From JBEVJK01 sp963791325 (GTDB lineage Bacteria > Pseudomonadota > Alphaproteobacteria > Rhizobiales > Rhizobiaceae), in assembly GCA_963791325.1 (NCBI GenBank), contig CAWBRU010000007.1, positions 109,525 to 173,524 on the forward strand: a DNA stretch of 64,000 bases, read 5' to 3'. The translations under genes were made by a program, and so were the position numbers. Positions 9,439 through 18,570 of the stretch are shown here, one piece after another; position 1 is the stretch's first letter; each line of letters opens with the position of its first letter. The notes beneath the pieces were generated by a model, which was not told where the DNA came from, searched no databases, and worked only from the letters and a program-made list of their open reading frames with translations.

Positions 9439-9783
9439 TCACACGCTGACCGTGATCAGCGTTTCCAGCGGCTGCGCCCCGAGCTCGAGCTCGACCACCC
9501 ACACATCGCTGTCGAAGCGCTGCTCGCGGGCGAGCCGCTCGGCGAGCGCATCCTCGCTTGCCGCGGTCATCACCAGCCCGAAGCGCCGGTCGTCCGGCCG
9601 CGCCGCATCATAGGCGGCCTGGGCGGCCGGGCCGTAGAGGGTCAGCTCGCCGCCGCGGCCGCGCAAAATGAAGAACACCGCCCCGGCCTCGGCCGAACCG
9701 CGACGGACGATGGCGGCAAAGCCGCCGCCGGAAAACACCCGCCGCATCAGCGATGAAATCCAGAAATCGGTGGTGACGCGCAT
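9439..9783 (-). CDS. DUF1491 family protein
   Basis: A 114-residue protein starting MRVTTDFWISSLMRRVFSGG, the usual opening of the family, which is why 9783 is chosen over an upstream in-frame start. It continues GAVFFILRGRGGELTLYGPA and ends with a conserved acidic/aromatic region (FDSDVWVVELELG). Small, soluble, of unknown function, widespread in Hyphomicrobiales. Convergent with DUF2336 with a 21-base gap. Confidence 0.8.
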   Translation of the reverse strand: MRVTTDFWISSLMRRVFSGGGFAAIVRRGSAEAGAVFFILRGRGGELTLYGPAAQAAYDAARPDDRRFGLVMTAASEDALAERLAREQRFDSDVWVVELELGAQPLETLITVSV

Positions 9784-9864
9784 GGGATCGCTGCCGATCG
9801 GGGCCGGATTTGGCCGGTTTGTCAAGGCCAACGCCCGAGCCGGCGCCTGGTTGCCCGAGGCGGG

Positions 9865-11088
9865 TCAGCGCGCCTTTGCGGGGTGGGCCAGCGGCTTGAC
9901 GATCGCCTGCAGCTGGCCGGCGAGTTCCCCGATGCGGTCCTCGCCGTCGGGCGGCTGGGAGTTGGTCTGCAGCGTCACCATGATGTTTTCCGCGGCATAC
10001 CAGACATAGAGCGTGCGGTAGCCGAGGGTGACGCCCTCGTAGAACCAGTTGGGGCCTGCGACCATGGCGCGGCCGAGGCCGAGCGAAAAGCCGCCCGGGT
10101 CGGCGGCGCTGACCTCGGTGATCGGCCGGCCGGTCTTTTGCGAGATCATCGCCAGCCATTCCGCCTGCTGCTTCGGCGGCACGACCCGCCCGGCGAACAC
10201 CGCCCGCATCCAGCGGTCGACGTCGCGCGCATCGGCGATGGCACCGCCGGCGGCGCCGGCCCAGCTGGTGCTCGAGGTGCGGATGTCGCGGCCGAGAAAC
10301 GGCAGGTTCCACGAGGCCTTGCAGTCCTTCGGCTGGTAGTCGGTGCAGACCGGATTCTCGAAATAGCCGTGCGCCAGCCGGGCAATCACCTCCGGCGGCA
10401 GCGGGCCGCTCTCGAAAAAGGTGGAGTCCAGCCCCAGCGGCGCGATGATCATTCCGTGGACGAGGTCGCGATAGCTTTCCCCTGCCGCGCGCGCGGCGAT
10501 CATCCCGGCCAGCTGGTAGTTGGTGTTGGAGTAGTGATAGCCGGTGGTGACCGGCAGATCATGGCTGCCGGTCGGATAGGCAAGGCCGACCAGCTCCTCG
10601 GCCGTGAGCGTGCGGCTGGGCTCCATCGACCAGATCCGCGACATCTCCTGCGTCTCGGAATAGTTGGGAATGCCGCTCGACATATTGAGCAGCCGGCGGA
10701 TGTCGACGTCCTTCCAAGCTGGGTATTCCGGCAGCCACTGGCCGACCGTGTCGTCGAGAGAAAGGCGGCCTTCGGCCTCCAGCTTGAGGATGATCGCGGC
10801 GGTGAAGGACTTCGAGGTGCTGCCCATGTGGAACAGCGTCCCTTGCCGCACGGGCGGGTCTTGCGGGTCGCGGCCGATCTTGCCGGCAAAGGCCTCGATC
10901 GCCGGGCCGGGATCGCCGAAGCTGATATAGGCGGCAATGCCGGTGACCTTCTCCACCGGGGCGCGGCGTTCGAGCCAGCTCTCAAGGGCAGACTGCACCT
11001 GGTCGGTGACCGGGGCCTCGGCGCGCGCGGCGGAGACGAGCAGCAGCGCCGCCGCTGCCAGCAACGCCTTGGCTGCAAGGTTGTGCAT
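9865..11088 (-). CDS. Exported serine hydrolase, beta-lactamase/class C PBP family
   Basis: A 407-residue protein with a signal peptide (ALLAAAALLLVSAARAEA, cleavage near residue 24). The active-site serine lies in STSK (about residue 91) and the second motif is YSN (about 182). These place it in the beta-lactamase-related esterase/D,D-peptidase family. An in-frame start at 11157 is disfavoured because ATG 11088 carries GGGAGG upstream and immediately precedes the signal sequence. Likely periplasmic. Substrate (ester, peptide or beta-lactam) cannot be told from sequence. Confidence 0.85.
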   Translation of the reverse strand: MHNLAAKALLAAAALLLVSAARAEAPVTDQVQSALESWLERRAPVEKVTGIAAYISFGDPGPAIEAFAGKIGRDPQDPPVRQGTLFHMGSTSKSFTAAIILKLEAEGRLSLDDTVGQWLPEYPAWKDVDIRRLLNMSSGIPNYSETQEMSRIWSMEPSRTLTAEELVGLAYPTGSHDLPVTTGYHYSNTNYQLAGMIAARAAGESYRDLVHGMIIAPLGLDSTFFESGPLPPEVIARLAHGYFENPVCTDYQPKDCKASWNLPFLGRDIRTSSTSWAGAAGGAIADARDVDRWMRAVFAGRVVPPKQQAEWLAMISQKTGRPITEVSAADPGGFSLGLGRAMVAGPNWFYEGVTLGYRTLYVWYAAENIMVTLQTNSQPPDGEDRIGELAGQLQAIVKPLAHPAKAR

Positions 11089-11186
11089 GATCCCTCCCAA
11101 GCAGAGCCGGAAACAACGCTCGGCCTCTTGAATAACGCTGGCTGCGAGGTGAAGCAATCCGCCGCGACGGCAGGCCTCTTATCAGG

Positions 11187-11237
11187 CTATTCGCTATTCG
11201 CTATTCACCATTCACTATTCACCATTCACCATTCACC
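11187..11237. repeat. Short tandem repeat of ATTCRCY-type heptamers
   Basis: CTATTCG and CTATTCACCATTCA-type heptamers are repeated about seven times immediately downstream of the peptidoglycan-binding protein gene. Non-coding, and unusually AT-rich for its surroundings. Confidence 0.85.
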
Positions 11238-11239
11238 GC

Positions 11240-12049
11240 TCAATCGGTCAGCCCCACGTCTTTCATCTTGGCATACAGCGCCTTGTCCGGCTCGCCGGTC
11301 GGCGCCAGCCCGAACAGCGACTGGAATTCGCGGATGGCGCTGCGGGTGCGCTCGCCCATCACCCCGTCGACCTCGATGCCGTCATTGCCGAACGCCTTTA
11401 GCCCGGCCTGGATCTTGGCGACCAGCGGATCGGCGGCCGAGGCGGTCTGCTGGCCGGCGGCGGGGCGCGGCACCGGCAGCGGCAGCGGCCCGACGGCCGC
11501 GGTCGAGGGCTGCGCGGCGAGTTCGGCCAAGAGCGCCGCGTCGATGTCGCCGCCGGGGGTCAGCCCGATCTTTGCCCGATAGCCGGCAATGGCGCCGCGC
11601 GTCGCCGGGCCGGTCAGCCCGTCGACCGGGCCTTGATAGAGGCCGAGCTTGGCGAGCAGCGATTGCACCAGCTTCACCGTTGCGTCCGGCTTCGGCGCAG
11701 CGGCGTCCGCCGCGGCGGCCGGCGGCGCGGCGGCGGCCGGTCCGGGCGGCGCCGTGCCTGGGTCCGGGCGCACCAGCCGGATCGTCGTCTCGCGCTCGCC
11801 GGCGAACCCCGGCCTGGACGGCGACGGCGCCTTGTAGGGGTGCTGGCGGGTGGCGAAGAAGGCGCCGTCGTGGAAGTGCGGCTGGTACCAAAGCGCATTG
11901 GCCGAGACGAAGCTCAGCGCCACCACGAAGGCGGTCGCGCCGCCGACCAAGAGCGGATTGCGCGCCAGCACCGCAGCCGCCGCGCGCAAGCCTTCGGCCG
12001 CCAGCTGGGCCGGCAGCGCGCGGCTACGCCGTCTTGCGGAGCGGGCCAT
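11240..12049 (-). CDS. Peptidoglycan-binding domain protein, membrane-anchored
   Basis: 269 residues. A basic N-terminus, a membrane helix (about 32-52, NPLLVGGATAFVVALSFVSA), a Pro/Ala-rich linker and two peptidoglycan-binding-1 domains (VQSLLAKLGLYQGPVDGLTG at about 128-175; IQAGLKAFGNDGIEVDGVMG at about 205-266, followed by ERTRSAIREFQ). Its start overlaps the end of the upstream histidine kinase gene by 26 bases, so the two are co-transcribed. The pairing suggests an envelope sensor or a cell-wall-localised partner of the kinase. Confidence 0.85.
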   Translation of the reverse strand: MARSARRRSRALPAQLAAEGLRAAAAVLARNPLLVGGATAFVVALSFVSANALWYQPHFHDGAFFATRQHPYKAPSPSRPGFAGERETTIRLVRPDPGTAPPGPAAAAPPAAAADAAAPKPDATVKLVQSLLAKLGLYQGPVDGLTGPATRGAIAGYRAKIGLTPGGDIDAALLAELAAQPSTAAVGPLPLPVPRPAAGQQTASAADPLVAKIQAGLKAFGNDGIEVDGVMGERTRSAIREFQSLFGLAPTGEPDKALYAKMKDVGLTD

Positions 12050-13823
12050 GCGGGCGTGCCTTGAGCGTCACCAATTCGCGGCGCGGCGGGGCGGGGGCGG
12101 CGGGCGACGGCCCGTCGGCCGGGCCGGCCACCGGCAGGCTGAGCGTCACGGTGGTGCCCTCGCCCGGAGCGCTGTCGATCGCCATTGTCCCGTCATGCAG
12201 CGCCACCAGGCCCTTGACCAGCGACAGCCCCAGCCCGGTGCCCTCGCGGGCGTGGCCGGCATCGTTGTGGACCTGGACGAAGGGCTGGCCGAGGCGGCCG
12301 AGATCGGCTGCGCCGATGCCGATGCCGGTGTCGGTCACCTTGACGTGAAGGCGCGAGCCGACCCGCCGCGCGCCGATGGTGACGGCGCCGCCGGCCGGGG
12401 TGAACTTGATGGCGTTGCCGGCCAGATTGATCAGCATCTGGTTCACCGCGCGGCGGTCGGCGGTGATCTCGCCGAGGTCGTGGCCGAGTTCGAGCGCGAA
12501 GCGGAGACGCTTCTCGGCGGCCTGCAGCGACAGCATCGCGTGACAGGCCGACGCGGCCTCGGCGAAGCGGAACGGCTCGGCCGCGATCGGATAGGTCCCG
12601 GCCTCCAGCCGGGAGATGTCGAGAATGGCATCGACGACAGCCAGAAGATGCTGGCCGGCGTCGCGGATCAGCCCGACATAGTCCTTCTGGCGGGGATCGG
12701 CGAGATTGCCGCAGATGCCGTGGTCGAGCATGTCGGAGAAGCCGATGATGGCGTTGAGCGGCGTGCGCAGTTCGTGGCCGACGGTGGCCAGGAAGCGCCG
12801 CTTGCCGGTCTCGACGCCGTCGAGGGCCTGCACCGCTTCGTCGCGAACGGCCCGCAGGGCAGCGAGTTCGGCGGCCGAGCGGACCACCGCGACGAACCCG
12901 TCCTCGCTGTTCTCCGCCGCGCCGAGCTCGACGCTGAACGGCCGGAACAGCGGCCCGCTGTCGCTGCCCGGGATCCCGGGCAGCCTGAGCTTGAGCTCCA
13001 GCGAGCGGGTGCCGGCTCCGGCGCGCAGATCGGCGAGCGCCGACAGATAGGCGACCCGGTCGGCGATATGCACGCGTTCGAAGAAGGCGTTGCCGGTGAC
13101 CAGCGGCGGCGCCAGCCCGAACAGCTCATAGGACCGCTCGGAGGCATCGAGCACCTCGCCGTGCGGGCTCAAGCGGAGCACCACCGCCTCGATCGTCCGC
13201 TCCAGTGACGCCGATGCGCGGGTCTCGCCGGCAGTCGCGCCGGCCGCCAGGCCGGTCAGCCGCGCGGCGACCGTCGCGGCATAACCGAGCGGCAACAGCC
13301 ATTGCCAGGCGCTGGGCGCACTCGCCGCGGCGGCAAAGACGCGGGCCGAGGCTTCGGCCACCGCAAGCGCCGCCAGCGCGGCCGCCAGGCCGGTGAGCGC
13401 GGCCCGTCGCCGGCGCCAGATCAGCGCCGGCTCGAGCACCAGCGCCAAGAGCAGCGCCGCCGTCGGCGAGGCGCCGCCGCCGTCCGCCAGCGCCAAGGCA
13501 GCGGCGGCGGCCGCCGCTGCGCCGGCCAGCGCCAGCGCTCCGGCGCCCAGGCTGCTGCCGCTCGCCACCAGGAGCACCGCCGATGACCAGAATGTGCCGA
13601 ACACCGCGCAGATCGCCGCAAGCACCAGCGTCGGGCTGGAGCTTTGGGCAAGCGCCGGCGCGAAGGCGGCCGTGGCGACAAAGGGCGCGACCGCCAGCAC
13701 CACGCCGAGCCGTGCCTGGAGCTGCCGCTCGGCCGGCTCCTCGACCGCGCTGTGGACCAGCCGCTCACAGCCTTGCAGGGCACGCACGAGCCGGTCGCGG
13801 AAAGAGATTGCGGAACTAAGCAC
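12024..13823 (-). CDS. Membrane PAS-domain sensor histidine kinase (DivJ/PdhS-like)
   Basis: 599 residues. About six hydrophobic segments in residues 40-190, a PAS-like region about 215-340, then the H-box FLATVGHELRTPLNAIIGFS (phospho-acceptor His about 350). The ATPase part has the N-box NLAGNAIKFT and the G-box GIGIGAADLGRLGQPF. The H-box wording matches the PdhS/DivJ/PleC group that acts on DivK/PleD in alphaproteobacteria; that assignment is inferred from the motif alone. No response-regulator gene is adjacent, as is common for that group. It overlaps the downstream peptidoglycan-binding gene. Confidence 0.85.
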   Translation of the reverse strand: MLSSAISFRDRLVRALQGCERLVHSAVEEPAERQLQARLGVVLAVAPFVATAAFAPALAQSSSPTLVLAAICAVFGTFWSSAVLLVASGSSLGAGALALAGAAAAAAAALALADGGGASPTAALLLALVLEPALIWRRRRAALTGLAAALAALAVAEASARVFAAAASAPSAWQWLLPLGYAATVAARLTGLAAGATAGETRASASLERTIEAVVLRLSPHGEVLDASERSYELFGLAPPLVTGNAFFERVHIADRVAYLSALADLRAGAGTRSLELKLRLPGIPGSDSGPLFRPFSVELGAAENSEDGFVAVVRSAAELAALRAVRDEAVQALDGVETGKRRFLATVGHELRTPLNAIIGFSDMLDHGICGNLADPRQKDYVGLIRDAGQHLLAVVDAILDISRLEAGTYPIAAEPFRFAEAASACHAMLSLQAAEKRLRFALELGHDLGEITADRRAVNQMLINLAGNAIKFTPAGGAVTIGARRVGSRLHVKVTDTGIGIGAADLGRLGQPFVQVHNDAGHAREGTGLGLSLVKGLVALHDGTMAIDSAPGEGTTVTLSLPVAGPADGPSPAAPAPPRRELVTLKARPHGPLRKTA

Positions 13824-14277
13824 CAGGCCGAAAACTCACGCCGAAGGCGGCCGAGCCGCCCGTCATTTGGACCTATCCCCACCCTTGCAAAGAGCTTTTA
13901 AGGAATGAATAAAATCCGATCGGTCGGGCCGCCGGCGGACCGCAATGCAGCGCTGCGCCGGCGGTTTTTGAAGCCCGACCTGGCAACGTGGTCAACCCTT
14001 CCTTACCGCCTCCCTGGCGGCGCCGCGGCGGATGCCGGTCTGATCTCGGAAAAGCCCGCTTCGGCAACGGCTTAGCCGCCGTTTCTGCGGTCAATCCAGA
14101 ACCCGAATATCGTCCGTCTTTGCCGCGGCCGCAGCCGTTGTCGACAATTTGAATCGATGTTGACGAAAAAGCCGGCCGCCGCGGCAAGCCGGCCTTGCAT
14201 CGGCCGTGGCAGATTGGGCGAGACAAATGGCCGCGCCGCGCTTTGTCTGCGCCGGCCCGGCCCGATCCGGTGACGCC
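13824..14277. other. Intergenic region between divergent genes
   Basis: About 450 bases separating the histidine kinase from the DUF5330 gene. It should hold both promoters. I see AT-richer stretches (AAGGAATGAATAAAATCC near 13901; TTTGAATCGATGTTGACG near 14149) but no confident -35/-10 pair, RNA gene or small coding frame. Confidence 0.4.
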
Positions 14278-14748
14278 ATGTTCTTCCTGATCCGCTCTGC
14301 CTTCTGGTTCTCGCTGGTGCTGCTCCTGCTGCCGTTCCGCGGGCCCGACGGCGCCTTGGTCGGCCCGCTCGACACCTTCCTGGCCGCCCGCGACGCGCTC
14401 GCCGACATCTCCGGCCTATGCGGACGCAGGCCGGAGGTGTGCGTGGTCGGCCAATCCGCCTTGACGACGCTCGGCAGCCGCGCCCGCGACAGCGCGGCGC
14501 TCGCCTATTCGGTGCTCGACGCCCGCTTCGGCGGGCCGCCGATCACCGGCAGCGTTGCCGTTGCCGCTTCGGACGAGGTCACCGGGGCGGTGCGCAAGAT
14601 CATCGCCGATCCGGCCGAGGCCGCGGCGCTGGGTGCCGCGCTGGCCAAGGGTGCCGCCGGTCCGCCCGCCGCCGTCATTGCCGATATCGGCGGCGCCGTC
14701 GTGCTGCCCGACCAGGCGCCGGTGCCGGTGCGGCGTACGCCCGGCTGA
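14278..14748 (+). CDS. DUF5330 family protein
   Basis: 156 residues beginning MFFLIRSAFWFSLVLLLLPF, a membrane or signal helix. The conserved segment DALADISGLCGRRPEVCVVG has two cysteines that could form a disulfide outside the cytoplasm. The start at 14278 is chosen because the helix follows directly. The rest is Ala/Gly-rich without motifs. Function unknown. It precedes sufE by 68 bases. Confidence 0.75.
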   Translation: MFFLIRSAFWFSLVLLLLPFRGPDGALVGPLDTFLAARDALADISGLCGRRPEVCVVGQSALTTLGSRARDSAALAYSVLDARFGGPPITGSVAVAASDEVTGAVRKIIADPAEAAALGAALAKGAAGPPAAVIADIGGAVVLPDQAPVPVRRTPG

Positions 14749-14816
14749 GCCGCCCCGGCAGGCTTCTGCCTTGGGGGGTGACCGCGGCCGGCCGGCGGCC
14801 TATATGCTAGTCCGGC

Positions 14817-15248
14817 ATGACCACCATCGACGCCATCTATGAAGACTTTGCCGTCCTCGACGAGTGGGAGGACCGCTACCGCTATGTCATCGATCTCGGC
14901 CAGGCCTTGCCGCCGTTTCCCGACGCGGCGCGCAGTCCGGCGAACAAGGTGCAAGGCTGCGTCAGCCAGGTCTGGCTGACCACCGCCCGCGGCAGCGGCC
15001 CTGATCCGCAGATCCGCTTCGCCGGCGATTCGGACGCCCATATCGTCAAGGGTCTGGTGGCGATCATGCTGGCGCTGTTTTCCGGCCAGCGCGCCAGCAA
15101 GATTTTGGCCACTGATGCCGAGGGGACGCTGCGCCGCCTCGGGCTCGACGAGCACCTCACCCCGCAGCGCGCCAACGGCCTGAGGGCGATGATCCGGCGC
15201 ATCAAGCGCGAGGCCGAGCAGGCGCTGGAGCCTGCCGCCAGCACCTGA
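14817..15248 (+). CDS. sufE: SufE-type cysteine desulfuration protein
   Basis: 143 residues, full length. SufE accepts persulfide sulfur from the cysteine desulfurase SufS for Fe-S cluster assembly in the cytosol. The acceptor Cys lies in VQGCVSQVW (residue 48). The flanking LPPFPDAARSPANKV and the C-terminal GLDEHLTPQRANGLRAMI are the standard family blocks. No other suf genes are nearby, which is usual for stand-alone sufE genes in this order. A bulged stem-loop (ACCGG/CCGGT, about 15324-15348) lies downstream. Confidence 0.9.
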   Translation: MTTIDAIYEDFAVLDEWEDRYRYVIDLGQALPPFPDAARSPANKVQGCVSQVWLTTARGSGPDPQIRFAGDSDAHIVKGLVAIMLALFSGQRASKILATDAEGTLRRLGLDEHLTPQRANGLRAMIRRIKREAEQALEPAAST

Positions 15249-15435
15249 CCCGGCCCGTCTGCCGCACCAGCTTTCGCCGCGCGCCCAGCGTGAGGCTTTT
15301 TGTCGGCAGCGCATAAATCCAGGAATAACCGGTTTTCTCGCCGGTATTGCGCCCCCATAAAAGCTAAAATGGCACGCCGATTCGAGGCATCGGCGAGCCG
15401 GCCTCGGCAAGGCGAAGCGGAGAGGAAAATCGGGT

Positions 15436-17772
15436 TTGCCGCACGCGCTGACCGGGATCGTGCTGTTCCTGCCCTTTGCGGCCGCCGCGCTGGCGCCGGT
15501 CCTGGCGCGCCGGCTCGGCCACCGCGCCGTGCTGCCGCTGGCGCTGGCGCCGCTGGCTGGCTTCGTCCATTTCCTCATGCTGTTGCCTGCCGCGAGCAAA
15601 GCGCCGTTCGCCGGCGGCTGGCCCTGGGCGCCGAGCCTGGGCCTCGCCTTCTCCTGGTACCTCGACGGCCTGTCGCTGCTGTTTGCGCTGCTGATCACCG
15701 GCATCGGCACGCTGATCATCGTCTATTGCGGCGGCTATCTCGCAGGCGACCCGCGGCTCGGCCGGCTGCTTTCGTTCATGTTCCTGTTCATGGGCTCGAT
15801 GCTCGGCCTGGTGGTCGCCGATTCGCTGCTTTTGCTGTTCGTCTTCTGGGAGCTGACCTCGATCACCTCGTTCCTGCTGATCGGTTTCGACAATTCGCGC
15901 GAAAGCGCCCGCCGCGCCGCGCTGCAGGCGCTGATCGTCACCGGCGCCGGCGGGCTGGCGCTGCTCGCCGGGCTTCTGCTCGCCGCCGCCGTCGGCGGCG
16001 TTTCGTCGCTGTCGGGGCTTCTTGCGGCGCCGCCCCCGGCGCTGCGCGACAGCCCGCTCTACGGCGCAATCCTGGCGCTGATCCTCGCCGCCGCGTTCAC
16101 CAAATCAGCGCAGGTGCCGTTCCATTTCTGGCTGCCCAACGCCATGCAGGCGCCGACCCCGGTGTCGGCCTATCTGCATTCGGCGACGATGGTGAAGGCC
16201 GGCGTCTATCTCTTGCTGCGCATGAGCCCGCTGCTCGGCGGCACCGCCGCCTGGGAAACGGTGCTGCCGCTCGTCGGCGGGCTGACACTGATCACCGGCG
16301 CGGTGCTGGCGCTGCGCGAGACCGATCTCAAGCTGATGCTCGCCGACACCACGGTGGCCTCCCTCGGCCTCCTGGTGCTGATGATCGGCATCGGCACACC
16401 GACGGCGCTTGCCGCCGCCGTCCTCTATCTCCTGGCGCATGCGCTGTTCAAAGGCAGCCTGTTCATGGTCGCCGGGGCGATCGATCACGGCACCGGCACG
16501 CGCGACATCCGCCAGCTCGGCGGGCTCGGCCGGGCGCTGCCGCTGACCTTCGCCGCCGCGCTGCTGGCGGCCTTGTCGATGGCCGGCATTCCGCTGTTCT
16601 TCGGCTTTCTGGCCAAGGAGGAGGTCTATGCGGCGTTCGATTTCGCCGACCGCGCCGCCACCCTTTGGGCCCTCGCCGCGATCGCCGGCAACGCGCTGAT
16701 GCTCGCGGTGGCGGCGGCGGTCGGGCTGGCGCCGTTCGTCGGCCCTGCCCGGACGACGCCGAAGGCGCCGCACGAGGCCGGCCCGCTGGTCTTGGCCGGG
16801 CCGCTCGTCTTGGCCCTGCTTGGTCCGGCCGCGGCCTTCGCCGCGCCGCTCGTCAACCGCTTCATCGCCGGCCCGGCGGCAACGGCTGCGGCAGCAGCCC
16901 CGGTCGCGCTCGACATCACCGTCTTGCCGCATCTCGGCCTGCCGCTGCTGCTCTCGGCGCTGACGATCGCCATCGGCATTCTTTTCGCCTTCTCCTTCGC
17001 CGCCCTGAGCGCCCGCGCCGAGGCCCTGGTCGCGGCGGTCGGCTGGGGGCCGGACCGCGGCTTCGACCAGCTGCTGCGCGGCCTGCTGCTTCTGGCGCGG
17101 TGGCTGACGGATCGCCTGCAGAACGGCCGCCTCGACCTCTATCTGCTGATCACCTTCACCGTCGTGGCGCTGACGCTGTGGCTGCCGCCGGCGGTGTTCG
17201 GCGAATGGCCCGGGCGCCCGGCCTGGCCGGCGCTGTTGCTGCATGAATGGCTGGTGCTGGCGCTGGCCGTGGTCGGCATCGGCGCGGTGCTGCTCGCCCG
17301 GGATCGGCTGACGGCGATCGTCTCGCTCGGCATTCAGGGCCTGGCGGTGGCGCTGATCTTCCTGCTCGCCGGCGCGCCCGATCTGGCCTTCACCCAGTTC
17401 ATGGTCGAAACCTTGTCGGTGGTGATCCTGGCGCTGGTGATGACCCGGCTCAAGCTGTCGCCTGCCGACCGCCGCCCGGCCTGGCCGCGGCTGCGCAGCG
17501 GGGTGGTCGCGCTCGCCTGCGGGGGCGGCCTCTTTCTGCTCTTGAGCCAGGTCGTCGCGCTGCCGTTCGACGGCACGTTGACGGCGTTCTTCGAGGCCAA
17601 CGCCAAGGTGATCGCCCACGGCCGCAACATCGTCAACGTCATCATCGTCGATTTCCGCGGCCTCGACACCCTGGGCGAGATCGCGGTGGTGATGACGGCG
17701 GGCCTCGCCATCCTGGCGCTGATCGGAGTGCGCGCCACCGCCGGCCGGCCGCAGGCGGAGGACCTGCCGTGA
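15436..17772 (+). CDS. mrpA: Mrp-type Na+(K+)/H+ antiporter subunit A
   Basis: 778 residues, first gene of a complete seven-gene operon. MrpA is a NuoL-like integral membrane subunit with a C-terminal MbhD/MbhE-type extension. Visible blocks include the NuoL-type proton-channel region (KSAQVPFHFWLPNAMQAPTP, then VSAYLHSATMVKAGVYLL) and the C-terminal GAPDLAFTQFMVETLSVVIL. The start is TTG 15436 with AGAGGA ten bases upstream; no better start lies nearby. The complex exchanges Na+ or K+ for protons and supports alkali and salt tolerance. Confidence 0.93.
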   Translation: MPHALTGIVLFLPFAAAALAPVLARRLGHRAVLPLALAPLAGFVHFLMLLPAASKAPFAGGWPWAPSLGLAFSWYLDGLSLLFALLITGIGTLIIVYCGGYLAGDPRLGRLLSFMFLFMGSMLGLVVADSLLLLFVFWELTSITSFLLIGFDNSRESARRAALQALIVTGAGGLALLAGLLLAAAVGGVSSLSGLLAAPPPALRDSPLYGAILALILAAAFTKSAQVPFHFWLPNAMQAPTPVSAYLHSATMVKAGVYLLLRMSPLLGGTAAWETVLPLVGGLTLITGAVLALRETDLKLMLADTTVASLGLLVLMIGIGTPTALAAAVLYLLAHALFKGSLFMVAGAIDHGTGTRDIRQLGGLGRALPLTFAAALLAALSMAGIPLFFGFLAKEEVYAAFDFADRAATLWALAAIAGNALMLAVAAAVGLAPFVGPARTTPKAPHEAGPLVLAGPLVLALLGPAAAFAAPLVNRFIAGPAATAAAAAPVALDITVLPHLGLPLLLSALTIAIGILFAFSFAALSARAEALVAAVGWGPDRGFDQLLRGLLLLARWLTDRLQNGRLDLYLLITFTVVALTLWLPPAVFGEWPGRPAWPALLLHEWLVLALAVVGIGAVLLARDRLTAIVSLGIQGLAVALIFLLAGAPDLAFTQFMVETLSVVILALVMTRLKLSPADRRPAWPRLRSGVVALACGGGLFLLLSQVVALPFDGTLTAFFEANAKVIAHGRNIVNVIIVDFRGLDTLGEIAVVMTAGLAILALIGVRATAGRPQAEDLP

Positions 17773-18188
17773 ACACGCTGATCTTCCGCACCATGGCGCC
17801 CTATCTGACCAGCCTGATGCTGATCTTTTCGGCATTCGTCCTGCTGCGCGGCCACAACGAGCCCGGCGGCGGCTTCATCGGCGGGCTGATCGCGGCCTCG
17901 GCCTTTGCCATCTACGGCATCGCCTGCGGGGTGCCCGAGGTGCGCCGTGCCCTGCGCGTCCACCCGCTGGCGATAGCCGGGGCCGGGCTGATCCTGGCGA
18001 TCGCCTCCGGGCTTTTGTCGCTGCCCGCCGGCGCGCCCTTCCTGACCGGGCTGTGGACCAGCCTTGACCCGTTCGGCGTCGCCATCGAGCTGTCGACGGT
18101 GACGGTCTTCGACATCGGCGTCTATCTGATCGTCGTCGGCACGTTCAGCGCCATCGCGCTGGCGCTCGAAGCGCGGACCGACGGCTGA
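17769..18188 (+). CDS. mrpB: Mrp antiporter subunit B
   Basis: 139 residues, four membrane helices, with the MnhB signature LLRGHNEPGGGFIGGLIAAS and the C-terminal STVTVFDIGVYLIVVGT. GTG start at 17769 overlaps the mrpA stop (GTGA), showing translational coupling. Short MrpB paired with a long MrpA is the group 1 arrangement. Confidence 0.92.
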   Translation: MNTLIFRTMAPYLTSLMLIFSAFVLLRGHNEPGGGFIGGLIAASAFAIYGIACGVPEVRRALRVHPLAIAGAGLILAIASGLLSLPAGAPFLTGLWTSLDPFGVAIELSTVTVFDIGVYLIVVGTFSAIALALEARTDG

Positions 18189-18568
18189 TGACGGTCGCGG
18201 TCGCCGCGCTGGCCGGCCTGTTCTTTGCCGCCGCCGTCTATCTGATGCTGTCCAGGCACATCATCCGCATTGTGCTCGGCATCGCGCTCTTATCCAATGC
18301 CGTCAACCTGACGATCTTTGCCGCCGGCCGCATCGCCGGCACGACTCCGCCGATCGTCCCGCCCGGCTTGGAGCGGCCGCCCGCCGGTCTCGCCAACGCG
18401 CTGCCCCAGGCCCTGATCCTGACGGCGATCGTCATCTCCTTCTCCTTCCTGGTGTTCATGCTGGTGCTGGCCTACCGCACCTTCCAGACGCTCGGCACCG
18501 AGGACAGCCGCGGCATGCGCGAGGTCGCCCCCGAAAGCGACGAGCGGCTGCCGCCGCTCGGCTACTGA
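18188..18568 (+). CDS. mrpC: Mrp antiporter subunit C
   Basis: 126 residues, NuoK-like, three membrane helices. Contains IVLGIALLSNAVNLTIFAAG and the conserved PPIVPPG and ALPQALILTAIVISFS segments. It shares one base with the mrpB stop codon (TGATG). Confidence 0.92.
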   Translation: MTVAVAALAGLFFAAAVYLMLSRHIIRIVLGIALLSNAVNLTIFAAGRIAGTTPPIVPPGLERPPAGLANALPQALILTAIVISFSFLVFMLVLAYRTFQTLGTEDSRGMREVAPESDERLPPLGY

Positions 18569-18570
18569 CG

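Noticed and set aside
16105..17835. Long antisense frame across mrpA
   Set aside because: Gln/Arg/Asp-rich shadow of a membrane protein gene; no domain or start signal.
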